NCBI GenBank assembly: GCA_903907925.1
Contig: CAIVQB010000117.1
Location: 1 to 60,433, forward strand
DNA: 60,433 nt
Direction of reading: 5' to 3'
Source: an uncultured Verrucomicrobiota bacterium
GTDB lineage: Bacteria > Verrucomicrobiota > Verrucomicrobiia > Limisphaerales > UBA9464
Below the pieces are notes generated by a model. The model saw nothing but the letters and a program-made list of their open reading frames with translations, searched no databases and was not told where the DNA came from. How positions within the stretch are numbered: the first letter of the stretch is position 1; each line of letters starts with the position of its first letter. Positions 16,742-26,000 of the stretch are shown piece by piece. Position numbers and translations under genes: made by a program.

Positions 16742-17557
16742 GTGAAACGGTTGGAACGCAATATCGGTGGCTACCACGGCGAACGCATCGACGTGGCACG
16801 GACCCGCGCCGCGCTGGAGGCGGCCGCGCGCCGGACGGGATGGACCACCGGCGGAATTCCGGCGGGCCGGCACGATCTGCTGGTGCTGGAGCGCCCGGCC
16901 AAAAACCCGAACGCACCGCGTCTCTACCTTTCGGCTGGCATGCATGGTGATGAACCCGCCGGCCCACGCGCCCTGTTGGATCTCATGGAAAAGGATGCCT
17001 GGCCCGACGCCCATCTCTGTCTGGTGCCTCTCCTCAATCCCGGCGGACTGGCGCAGAACACCCGGGAAAACGAGCAAGGCATCGACATCAATCGGGACTA
17101 CCGGCACTTCCGGACGCCGGAAGCCCGCGCCCACGCCGATTGGCTTGTCCAGCAACCCCGGTTCGACCTGACGCTCCTGCTGCACGAGGATTGGGAATCG
17201 CACGGATTCTATTGCTACGAGCTCAACCCCGATCACCGGCCCTCTCTCGCCGCGCCGATGATCCGTGCCGTTTCCAACGTCTGCCCGATTGACCCCACGC
17301 CGGTGATCGATGGCCGACCCATCAGCGAACCGGGAATCATTCGTCCGATGGAGTGGCCGGATTTCAATCCAGACGACCGCCCGGAATGGCCCGAAGCCAT
17401 CTGGCTCGGCGTCCACAAAACCCGCCTCAACTACACACTGGAAGCCCCCAGTGACTGGCCGCTCGAGTTCCGGGTCAACGCACTGGCCACCGCCGTCGCC
17501 GCCGCCCTGTCGATGCACCCCGCCACCCCGCAAACCCCGCCCGGAATCGCCCTTTGA
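16742..17557 (+). CDS. M14-like zinc carboxypeptidase / succinylglutamate desuccinylase family protein
   Basis: A 271-residue protein starting at GTG 16742; the open frame extends further upstream but only through the kinase 3' end. Zinc ligands fit the family: His68 and Glu71 in Met-His-Gly-Asp-Glu-Pro-Ala, and His148 in a Leu-Leu-His-Glu-Asp segment. An Asn-Pro-Gly-Gly and an Asp-Ile-Asn-Arg-Asp motif, typical of M14 enzymes, lie between. It should cleave an amide or C-terminal amino acid from a small peptide or N-acyl amino acid; a murein peptide is one possible substrate. There is no signal peptide, so it acts in the cytoplasm. Its stop overlaps the TTG start of hemW. Confidence 0.8.
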   Translation: MKRLERNIGGYHGERIDVARTRAALEAAARRTGWTTGGIPAGRHDLLVLERPAKNPNAPRLYLSAGMHGDEPAGPRALLDLMEKDAWPDAHLCLVPLLNPGGLAQNTRENEQGIDINRDYRHFRTPEARAHADWLVQQPRFDLTLLLHEDWESHGFYCYELNPDHRPSLAAPMIRAVSNVCPIDPTPVIDGRPISEPGIIRPMEWPDFNPDDRPEWPEAIWLGVHKTRLNYTLEAPSDWPLEFRVNALATAVAAALSMHPATPQTPPGIAL

Positions 17558-18846
17558 CCACGCCTTCCACGATCACCCTCCGCCCGCGGACCACGGGTCG
17601 ACCCTCCTCAGATTCCATCGCCGCGCCGGAGGCCCACGTCACACCGCCGGATCGCGGGCCCGTGCGGGGGCTCTATGTCCACGTCCCCTTTTGCGCCCAT
17701 AAATGCGAGTAGTGCGCGTTCTATTCCGCGCCGCCGTCCGGCGACATCATCGAACGCTATGTTAACGCGCTGGTGCTGGAACTGGAACTCATCGCCTCGA
17801 ACTGCAAACCGGAGACGGTCTTTTTCGGCGGCGGAACCCCTTCGATTCTGACCCTGCGCCAATGGGAGACGGTGCTGCGCGCGATGGAACGTCTCAACCT
17901 GCTGGGCGCTGCGGAATGGACGGTGGAATGCAATCCGGCGACGGTGTCCGCAGACAAGGCAAACCTGTTGCGAAGCTTCGGCGTGAACCGGATTTCGATG
18001 GGCGTCCAGTCGCTCGACGAAGGCCTGCTCGAACGGCTGGGACGCATCCATTCGCGCGAACAGGTGTTTCGCAGCTACGACATTCTGCGGGCCGCCGGGT
18101 TCGACAATGTGAACATCGACCTGATGTTCGCCATTCCGGGTCAGACTCTGGAGTTGTGGCAATGCACGCTCGACGGGGCCCTCGCGTTGGGGACGGAACA
18201 TCTGAGTTGTTACGAAGTGATCTACGAGGATGACACGCCGTTGTATCGCCAATTGCAGGCCGGTGAATTCGATGTCGATGAAGACCTCGCCTGCACGATG
18301 TACGACGCCTTGATCGATCGCTGCGCGACGGCTGGATTCCGACAGTACGAGATCGCCAACTTCGCGCGCGATCATCGTGCGACGGTGTCCGGTGCCGAAA
18401 CCAAACCCGCCACGGAAACCAGGACCGCCGCCGCAATTCCCACCTTCGCCTGCCAGCACAACGTCGGCTATTGGCGGGGCCGCGACTACTACGGGATCGG
18501 CCCCAGCGCCAGCGAGTACGTGAATGGGGTACGGGCGAGGAACTGGTCGAACACCACCTTCTGGATCGAGGAACTCGAACGCGGCCGCCGGGCCAAGGAA
18601 TTCAGCGAAACCCTGTCACCGCTGTCCCGCGCCGGCGAACTGGCGGCCTTCGGACTCCGCATGAACGCCGGCTGGCCGTTCGAGGACTTCCGAAAGCGGA
18701 CCGGAATGGAGTTGCGCGAAGAATGGCGGACCAACCTCGATACACTGATCGCGCAAGGTTGGGCGGAGGAAACGCCCGAGGTGTTCCTACTCAACCGTAC
18801 CGGCCTTCGTTTTGCCGACGCGGCCGCGGAACAATTGTTGCGCTGA
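17554..18846 (+). pseudogene. hemW: HemW-like radical SAM protein interrupted by an in-frame TAG
   Basis: Read as one frame from TTG 17554 (overlapping the previous stop) to TGA 18846, this is a normal-length HemW of 430 codons. The N-terminus carries the radical SAM cluster motif Cys47-x3-Cys51-x2-Cys54, but codon 53, where the family nearly always has Tyr (TAC or TAT), is TAG at 17710-17712. Downstream, Gly-Gly-Gly-Thr-Pro, the Glu-Cys-Asn-Pro segment and the HemW C-terminal domain are all intact. HemW inserts haem into respiratory enzymes and needs the cluster. Starting translation at GTG 17773 would lose all three cysteines. A recent nonsense mutation or a base error is most likely. Confidence 0.82.
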
Positions 18847-18875
18847 CCCGGCGCCGCCCGGGCACCAAAACCAAA

Positions 18876-18907
18876 GCGCCGGTGAACCTCAACGGTCACA
18901 CCGGCGC
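18876..18907. terminator. hairpin terminator between convergent genes
   Basis: A perfect 9-base stem, GCGCCGGTG at 18876-18884 pairing with CACCGGCGC at 18899-18907, with a 14-base loop. It lies between hemW and the convergent DUF5069-like gene. Minus-strand transcripts would read a U-rich stretch after the stem; plus-strand transcripts only a short A/U-rich one. Confidence 0.6.
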
Positions 18908-18951
18908 CAAATCGATCCCGGGATTCGGGACGAAAACCGCTTCTACACCGC

Positions 18952-19398
18952 TTACTTCAGGACGGCCTGGTGGAATTCAAACCAGTCGTCGAGGTTGTTG
19001 AGGCTGGTCGCATCCGGCAACACCGCGCCGCTGTCGGGCAGGTTGTTGGCGGCGAGGATGCCCTTGCGGACCTCGTCGGTGTGGATGTAGCCGGCGATGC
19101 TCAGGTTGAGCTTGTGGATGTTGGCCTTGGTCAGGTTCACGCCGGGCTGGGAACGGATCCAGGATTCAAACTGCGGATAGGTGGGCTTGCTGTCGGTGAT
19201 GAACTTGCGCACGGCATCGGCATTCAGGCCGAGACCGGTGATCACCATCATGTCATAGCCATGGCCGATGCCGGGATAGCCGGCGGCCAACTTGCCACAG
19301 GCCTCGAGCGAGGCCTTGAGCCACAGCCGGGGCAGATGAAGAACGCCAAGGGGACCAGCAACGCTGGAACTGATCAGGGGAACGATGGTTTCACTCAT
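18952..19398 (-). CDS. DUF5069-like protein
   Basis: A 148-residue soluble protein. The Leu-Pro-Arg-x-Trp-x-Lys-Ala start, the Gly-Lys-Leu-Ala-Ala-Gly-Tyr segment near residue 35 and a helical Asp-Ala-Val-Arg-Lys-Phe segment followed by a Trp near residue 80 look like the DUF5069 family, found mainly in Planctomycetes and Verrucomicrobiota and without a known function. No membrane or signal segment is visible. It stands alone, convergent with hemW and well separated from the acyltransferase gene upstream. The family call rests on memory of the pattern and is moderate. Confidence 0.6.
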   Translation of the reverse strand: MSETIVPLISSSVAGPLGVLHLPRLWLKASLEACGKLAAGYPGIGHGYDMMVITGLGLNADAVRKFITDSKPTYPQFESWIRSQPGVNLTKANIHKLNLSIAGYIHTDEVRKGILAANNLPDSGAVLPDATSLNNLDDWFEFHQAVLK

Positions 19399-19551
19399 GG
19401 GAAAAAGGGAGTCCGAGTTGATTGGTGCGAGAACCGGAGATTAAAAACCCACCCCGCCAGCCGGCAACCTGTTTCGCAGAATGATTTCGAACCAAGGTGC
19501 ACCATGGCCTTACCGGCCGGATCGGGAATGCGTTGGAGCCCGTCCGAGCGT

Positions 19552-20748
19552 TTAAATCCTCAAGAACACCTGGCGGCGATACATCCAGTACAACACGAGC
19601 CATTCCACGAACAGCACCGCCGCGCCGTGGAAGAACGGTTCGTAGGCCGCCCCGGCAAAGGCGAAGAACTGGGCGCCCAAATGGGTCACCAGGTTGTGGT
19701 GGATGAATCCTTCCCAAAGGTGGGCAATGCAGTAGGCGGCGATGGAGTTCATACCGATCACCCGCAGCGGCAGGGCCGGACCTTTCAATCCGTGGAAATC
19801 GACCAGCGCATAAAAGGCCGCGAGAAACCACAGGCAGATGCCCCCGCTGAACAATACCCAGCTCGGTGTCCAGATCCGCTTGACCACCGGACACACTCCC
19901 GTGACCCCCAACAGCCATCCAACGAAAAGACTGATGGCGCCGGCGATCAGCAGCCAACGCATCTTCGATTTCGGATCGCGCGGCCCCCGCAACAGGCCGC
20001 CGGCGATCAGCCCGAGAACCATCGTGCCCAGGGTCGGAATAAAGCTCAGTGTCGAATAGCCGCCATCGTTCATCACCCAGGGTTTGGGCCGTGGAAACCA
20101 ATTGAGGATCACGTTGTCCGCCGCCCAGGCGAAGTTGCTGTTCTTCTGCCAATGCGCCGCGAAGCCCTTCAACCCGTGCTCGCGCAGCCAATCCGCCGAC
20201 ACCGCGACCTTGTCATAGTCAAAGCTCGCATCCGGCAATGGATATGCCGCGAACGCCGCCCAATACCCGACCAGGATCGTCACCAGCGCGATCCATTGCG
20301 CCCGGACGGATTGCCAGCCGAGGACGAACAGCACCCCGTACCCAAGACCGATCTGGGACAACGTATCCTCGAAGGTCCATCGCGTTTGAGGCGAATGGGT
20401 CGAGCGCAATGCCACGCCGAGCAGAATCAAAATCAGCGCACGTCCCAGCGCGTGCAGGGTCATCTTTCCCTGCGACTGTCCCCGCGCGGAACGGGCGGCG
20501 ATCGAAAACGGCAGCGCCACACCCACCAGGAACGAGAACGACGGCTGGATCATGTCGTGCAGGACGCATCCGGTCCATTGGACGTGCGATTGATGGAGAT
20601 CGAGAAACTTCCAGAATCCGCTGTCCGGCAGCGCCCTCGACACCGCGCCAAAGCTCAACACTTCCCCCATCATCAGCAGCATCACAAAGCCGCGATACGC
20701 ATCCATGGAGGCCAGCCGCGGCGACGGGGTGGGGACTGGAGAGGACAT
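19552..20748 (-). CDS. DUF5009-like membrane acyltransferase (HGSNAT-like)
   Basis: A polytopic protein of about 398 residues with roughly ten membrane spans. The N-terminal Ser-Met-Asp-Ala-Tyr-Arg-Gly-Phe motif and the Asp-x-Ile-x-Pro-x-Phe-x-Phe-x-Val-Gly-Val segment in the third span region mark the DUF5009 / heparan-alpha-glucosaminide N-acetyltransferase-like group. These are thought to move acyl groups across the inner membrane onto sugars. The start is uncertain: ATG 20748 is chosen, with ATG 20784 and a longer frame to 20871 possible. It is divergent from a tiny membrane protein gene at 20877. A paralogue with the same C-terminal Arg-x-x-Phe-Leu-Arg ending lies at 59016-60152. Confidence 0.85.
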   Translation of the reverse strand: MSSPVPTPSPRLASMDAYRGFVMLLMMGEVLSFGAVSRALPDSGFWKFLDLHQSHVQWTGCVLHDMIQPSFSFLVGVALPFSIAARSARGQSQGKMTLHALGRALILILLGVALRSTHSPQTRWTFEDTLSQIGLGYGVLFVLGWQSVRAQWIALVTILVGYWAAFAAYPLPDASFDYDKVAVSADWLREHGLKGFAAHWQKNSNFAWAADNVILNWFPRPKPWVMNDGGYSTLSFIPTLGTMVLGLIAGGLLRGPRDPKSKMRWLLIAGAISLFVGWLLGVTGVCPVVKRIWTPSWVLFSGGICLWFLAAFYALVDFHGLKGPALPLRVIGMNSIAAYCIAHLWEGFIHHNLVTHLGAQFFAFAGAAYEPFFHGAAVLFVEWLVLYWMYRRQVFLRI

Positions 20749-20876
20749 GGCGCGGAGAATGGCCGGCTCTTTGGAATTCGCCATCCCGTTTTCATGGAAT
20801 GGACCGCATGGTTTGCCTTTATCGCGCGTTGCCAGCGGGGTAGCCACTCGACTACCATCTCGTCCAACCACTTATC

Positions 20877-21050
20877 ATGTTCGGTTTCAAGCCCAAGAAT
20901 CCGGAAGCGCACCGGTACTACCTCTTTCCCGGCCAGGGACGGGGAGCAAAAAAGAAATTTCGCAGGAACATGCTCGGCGCGCTCGCTGCTGCCGCGCTGT
21001 TTTCGGCGGCCTTGGGAACCCTGCTCTGGTACCTGAATACGTATCGATGA
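20877..21050 (+). CDS. 57-residue single-span membrane protein
   Basis: A small open frame of 57 codons from ATG 20877 to TGA 21048-21050. The N-terminal half is basic and aromatic (Phe-Lys-Pro-Lys-Asn-Pro, then Tyr-Tyr-Leu-Phe-Pro-Gly-Gln-Gly), followed by a Lys/Arg cluster and one hydrophobic span at about residues 33-52. Its organisation is too protein-like for a chance frame, and I have a weak memory of similar short proteins in verrucomicrobial genomes. It is divergent from the acyltransferase gene and lies 55 bases before the propeller gene. The function is unknown; a small regulator of a membrane complex is possible. Confidence 0.6.
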   Translation: MFGFKPKNPEAHRYYLFPGQGRGAKKKFRRNMLGALAAAALFSAALGTLLWYLNTYR

Positions 21051-21105
21051 CGCGCCGTCAGCGATCGGAACGCTTACGGACCGACATCCCTCGACCCGCA
21101 GGCAA

Positions 21106-22395
21106 ATGGACAGGATGACCCCATTCCGCCGGTTGAATCTTCCCCTGCTTCGCGCCGTCCTCGCCCTCGGGTTGGGGACCCTGTGGCTTCATTCGGCGGA
21201 CTGGCCGCAGTGGCGCGGCCCCGAACGCGATGGCCATGCAACCACTGGCGATCCCCTGCCCCGACACCTCGCCGCTGAACCTTCGGTCGCCTGGCGCGTT
21301 CCGGCCGGACCCGGACTCGCCTCTCCGATCGTCGCCAGCGGAAAGGTTTTTGTTTTCGACGCCCAGGACGGACAGGAAACTCTTCGCGCCTTGGATCGCT
21401 CCACCGGAAAGGAACTCTGGCGGCAAGCGGTCGACGCCCCGTTCACCGATTCCCAAGGTCCGACCGGTCCGCGCTGCACCCCGATGGCCGACGGTGGTTT
21501 CGTGTACGCCGTTTCCTGCCGTGGGGAATTGCAGTGCCGGAAGGTCACCGACGGAACCCTAGTCTGGCGCACCAGCTACACCGCGGATTTTTCGGCCGTC
21601 TTCATCGGTGAAAAAGGTGCGGCGCAGGGTGCCACCCGGCATGGCAACAATGGAACGCCTTTGATCGACGGTCATCGTCTCATTGCCTGCGTCGGTTCCA
21701 CCAATGGCGCCAGTGTCGTCGCCTTCGAGGCGAAGACCGGGAAGGTGCTTTGGAAATCCCAAAACGACATCGCCGGCTACGCGGCGCCGCTGGTCGCCAC
21801 GCTGGCTGGCGTCCGACAATACGTCTGCTTTACCGCGGATGGCGTAATCGGGCTCGAATGCGATTCCGGCCGCTTGCTATGGCGTTACGGAATGAAAACC
21901 TCCTTCGGTCGTCACGCCGCCACGCCCGTCGTCGCAGGCGACCGGGTCATTGTTTCCTCGCATCAGGCGGGTTTGATCGCGTTGCAGATTCGATCGGGTG
22001 CGGGCGAACAAAGCGTGGAGGGCGTCTGGACCAATCGCGACGCAGCGATGAATTTTTCCAGCCCGATTCGGGTGAACCAAACGCTGTATGGCCTGGGACC
22101 CGCGCGCAACCTGGTGGCGCTGGACGTTTCAACCGGCCAGATCGGCTGGAGTCAGGACGGTTGGTTCACCAGCCCCAAGGACAAGGCCCACGCCGGCTTC
22201 CTCACCGACGGATCCGCGGTGCTCGTCCTGACCGACGGTGGAGAGTTGGGCCTTTATTCTGCGGATCCGGCCGGCTGGAAGGAACTGGGCCGCGCCCAGG
22301 TTGCCGGTTCGAACTGGTGCAATCCTGCATGGTCAGGCGGGCACTTGTTTCTGCGGGACGCCAAGAGCTGGATTTGCCTCGACCTTAGCCATTGA
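21106..22395 (+). CDS. secreted PQQ-type beta-propeller protein
   Basis: A 429-residue protein. A signal peptide at about residues 10-30 is followed by the Trp-Pro-Gln-Trp-Arg-Gly-Pro motif typical of planctomycete and verrucomicrobial PQQ-like propellers. The rest is a series of WD-like blades with Ala-Leu-Asp-x-x-Thr-Gly-Lys motifs (for example near residues 97-106). Family members resemble BamB and alcohol dehydrogenase propellers, but the catalytic residues of quinoprotein dehydrogenases are not evident, so an enzymatic role is unproven. It is probably periplasmic. An ATG at 21115 is an alternative start. Confidence 0.82.
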   Translation: MDRMTPFRRLNLPLLRAVLALGLGTLWLHSADWPQWRGPERDGHATTGDPLPRHLAAEPSVAWRVPAGPGLASPIVASGKVFVFDAQDGQETLRALDRSTGKELWRQAVDAPFTDSQGPTGPRCTPMADGGFVYAVSCRGELQCRKVTDGTLVWRTSYTADFSAVFIGEKGAAQGATRHGNNGTPLIDGHRLIACVGSTNGASVVAFEAKTGKVLWKSQNDIAGYAAPLVATLAGVRQYVCFTADGVIGLECDSGRLLWRYGMKTSFGRHAATPVVAGDRVIVSSHQAGLIALQIRSGAGEQSVEGVWTNRDAAMNFSSPIRVNQTLYGLGPARNLVALDVSTGQIGWSQDGWFTSPKDKAHAGFLTDGSAVLVLTDGGELGLYSADPAGWKELGRAQVAGSNWCNPAWSGGHLFLRDAKSWICLDLSH

Positions 22396-22434
22396 GAAAC
22401 CCGAATTGTTGAATCCATCCAAGCGGAAATGCCT

Positions 22435-22869
22435 ATGACCACATTCAGCACCTCACGCGAAATCCCGGCGACCGTCGAAGACGTTTTTGCCGCGATCAGC
22501 AATCCGGAGCGTCTCGCGCGGTGGTGGGGGCCGGCCGGTTTCACCAACACCTTTAACGTCTGCGAATTCAAGATCGGTGGCCGTTGGTCGTTTGTCATGC
22601 ACGGTCCCAATGGAAACAATTATCCCAACGAAAACGTCTTTGCCGAGATCAAGGTGCCGGGAAAGGTCGTCATTCAGCACGTTTCAGAGCCGAAGTTTCG
22701 ATTGACGATCACCTTGGCGGCAACGGCGGCGGGAACTGTCGTCTCCTGGTCGCAGGAATTCGAGAATTCTGAAGTGGCCCGTCACATCGAACACATTGTC
22801 GTCCCCGCCAACGAGCAGAACTTGGACCGGCTGTCGGCTGAAGTTTTGCGCAAACCAAGCGGCGGCTAG
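22435..22869 (+). CDS. SRPBCC / AHSA1-domain protein
   Basis: About 144 residues covering one START-like domain: the opening Arg-Glu-Ile-Pro-Ala-x-x-Glu-x-Val-Phe, the Pro-Glu-x-Leu-Ala-Arg-Trp-Trp-Gly-Pro helix near residues 25-37, and a C-terminal long helix. Members bind small hydrophobic ligands or act as Hsp90 co-chaperone-like proteins; the ligand here is unknown. It is soluble. It follows the propeller gene by 39 bases and could share its transcript. ATG 22435 is preferred, but ATG 22429 is also in frame. It ends in TAG, followed by a large palindromic repeat. Confidence 0.85.
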   Translation: MTTFSTSREIPATVEDVFAAISNPERLARWWGPAGFTNTFNVCEFKIGGRWSFVMHGPNGNNYPNENVFAEIKVPGKVVIQHVSEPKFRLTITLAATAAGTVVSWSQEFENSEVARHIEHIVVPANEQNLDRLSAEVLRKPSGG

Positions 22870-22885
22870 ATTGACGACGAGGGCG

Positions 22886-23011
22886 CATCTTGACGCCGCC
22901 CCCCGTTTGGAGTTCCGCCATTCAGGCGGTCCGGGCTTGGGCGCACGCTGACCGCGTAAACGCGGGACTCCAAACCTCCGGCCCGCAACGTTCGGGGAAA
23001 GCGTCAAGATG
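22886..23011. repeat. large nested palindrome
   Basis: Outer arms are a perfect 11-base pair: CATCTTGACGC at 22886-22896 and GCGTCAAGATG at 23001-23011. Inner arms at 22905-22919 and about 22961-22975 (GTTTGGAGT pairing with ACTCCAAAC) match at 13 of 15 positions. It could form a long cruciform or RNA hairpin after the SRPBCC gene. The length and nested arms suggest a non-autonomous repeat element rather than a simple terminator. Confidence 0.7.
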
Positions 23012-23078
23012 TGTCCGCCTGTCCCGGTCCGTGTTCATCTGTGGTTTCTTTTGGATTGTTCGGGGTTAAATTTCGTCG

Positions 23079-26000
23079 GTGATTCTTTTCCGACGGTTTC
23101 TGTTTGGTCTGCTGATTCCGCTGCTCGGCCTGGCGCAACCTGCGGCTCACGCGCCGGAATTCGAGGCCGCGGCGAGTGATGCCCGACGATTTCAACTCGC
23201 ACCCGGATTCAAACTCTCCACCTGGGCCGCTGAACCTCAATTGGCCAACGGCGTGGCCTTCAGTTTCGACAATCTCGGCCGCTGCTACATCGCCGAATCG
23301 CATCGCTGGTCGGTGAGCATCTTCGACATCACCCAGCACACCAACTGGCTGTGGCAGGACATGTCGTTCCACACCGTTGCGGATCGCACGGCCTTCCTTC
23401 TCCAGCAATTCGCCACCAACACCGCCCTGCTCACCCGCGACAGCGAATTGATCCGGCGGGTCGAGGATCGCAGCGGTTCCGGCCGGGCCGATCACAGTGA
23501 AATCGTCTCCGACGGATTCAACTCCGCCGCCGATGGCACCGCCGCCGGCGTGCTCGCCCGCGGGACCAACGTGTGGTTCGCCAACATTCCGAATCTCTGG
23601 CGCATCGACGAGGTGCCAGGCGCCGATCAACCCGCCGGCACGCGCACGTTGACCCGCACTCGATCGGCCCTCGGCTCCGGCTTCGGCGTTCACATCGGCG
23701 TGTCGGGCCATGACCTGCATGGGTTGATCAAGGGACCCGATGGGCGCATCTACATGAGCTTCGGCGATCGGGGGGTCTGCCTGACCAATCGCTACGGCCG
23801 CCTCATCAACCTGCCGGACACCGGCGGTGTGCTGCGATGTGAACCCGATGGAACGGATCTCGAAGTCTTTTGTACCGGCCTTCGCAATCCGCAGGAACTT
23901 GCCTTCGACGATCTCGGCAATCTGTGGACGGTGGACAACGACACCGCCGGTGCGGATCCGTGCCGCGTTCTGCATCTGGTCGAGGGTGGCGACTACGGCT
24001 GGCGCACCAGCTATCAACACATGGAAGGATTCGGACCGTGGGTGCAGGAGGAACTGTGGAAAGGCGGGCAGGACGGCATTCTTCCGCCCGCAGGCACTGT
24101 CAGCCAGGGACCGTGTGGATTGGCATACTATCCGGGCACGGGCTTCGGCGACCGGTTGAAGGGAACCTTTCTGCACTGCGATTTCCCGGCTGGGATCGTT
24201 GCCTTCACGGTGAAACCCAGCGGGGCCAGCTACGTCGTCGACACACACGAAAAGTTTCTCTGGAACTGCTGGGCAACCGACGTGGATTTCGGTCCGGACG
24301 GCGCGGCCTATGTCCTGGACTGGGTCAACGGTTGGGGAAGACCGATGAAAGGCAGGATCTACCGGATCACACCCAACGAATCGGACGCGGCCCAGACCGC
24401 ATTGATTGCGGAAGTGAAACGGGTCCTGGGTGAAGGCATGCAGCAACGTTCCGAAAAGGATCTGCTGGGATTCCTGAGCCATCCCGATCGCCGGGTGCGG
24501 CTGGAAGCGCAATGGGAGTTGGCGGAGCGCGGGACGAACTCCTTCAACGGCCTGCTCGCCGTAGCCAGGGAAAGTAAGAACCAACTCGCACGGATCCATG
24601 CGCTGTGGGGAATTGGGCAGATCGTTCGCCCACTCATGGGAATGGAGTTCGCCGAACCGCTTCTGTCGGTTCTACCCCTTCTTTCCGATCAAGACCCTGA
24701 AGTCCGGGCACAGACTGCAGTTACGTTATTGGAATCTGGGTTTGGGAATGCCGTTAAACCCAGCGCCGCATTGATCGAACCGTCCAATCCCAGAGCCGCG
24801 ATGTTGGTTCTGAGTGCCCGCGTCAGGCATATTGCGAATTCACGTATTCGTCTTGTCGAACCGAAGAGACTGCAAGCTCTTATTCGAACCGCCTCCATTG
24901 TGGACAAGTCGTTGGGGACCCAACTCACAACATCACTCTCGGACTCATGGTATACGAGTGAATTTGGATACGATCCTTGGAAGGAAATTGAGCGACTCTG
25001 GGGCAACGGTGGAATGCCAGATGCGTTTGTCGCCTTGGAGGCGGCTCGATTCTGTCGATTGTCTGTTGGAGGCAGGGCGGATGGATTCTTTTCGACCGGG
25101 GTAATTCAAAGCCGGAATCCGTTGCTGAGACTTTTGGCGGTGCATGCCTTGCGCAGAGCAGAGAGTGCATCCCTAACCCAGTTCCTCTCCGACCCCGATC
25201 CACGCATCGTCATCGCCGCTGGCCGGGCCATCCACGACGTGCCGATCGTCGATGGGTTCCCTGAACTGGCGCGGTTCATCACCAAGGTCGATTGCCCGAC
25301 GAATCTGATGTCGCGCGCCATCGATGCCGCGTTCCGACTCGGGACCCAGCAGCACGCGCAGATGCTCGGCAATTTTGCCAAGCGCCGCGACATTCCAGCC
25401 TGGGCCCGGGCACTCGCTCTCGACGCGCTCGCCGATTGGGGCCATCCCAAACCACTGGACCGCGTCATCGGACTCTGGCGGCCGCTGGTCGGCAAAACGG
25501 GCGGCGGTGGAACGTCATCGCTTCCAGCCGATCTGGGGCGTTCGGCCAGCTACGAGGAGGGGATGGCTGTTCAGCGCAATGTCCAGCCGGCCAAGCGGGC
25601 TTTCCTGCGAATCGCCGATGAAATCATGAACCCGGCCACGCCGGACGAAAACGGGATCGTGCTCGGCGGTGCGCCCGCACCGGTCGCAGTTCAACTGGCG
25701 GTGATCGACGCCACGATCCGCTTGAAAGCGTCGGAAGCATCGACCCCGTTGTTCGATCAATTCACCCGCAGCAACACGCCGGTCGAGATTCGACGCGCCA
25801 TCGTTCCGGCACTGGCCGCTCTCAACGCGGGACAAACCGAGGAGGCTGTGAAGCGGGCGTTGTCCGATAGCGATGCGACGTTGCGCGCCGCCGCCGTTCC
25901 CTTTCTCGACCGACTACCCGGGGGCGATTCCACTGCGATCATCGCCGGCCTGGTGAACGAAGCCGCCGGAACCAATCGCGTCCCAACTGCCACGCTTCGC

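Noticed and set aside
18970-21036. Long plus-strand open frame of 688 codons
   Set aside because: It is antisense to the DUF5069-like and acyltransferase genes, both of which have clear family features. Long antisense frames are expected at this GC content.
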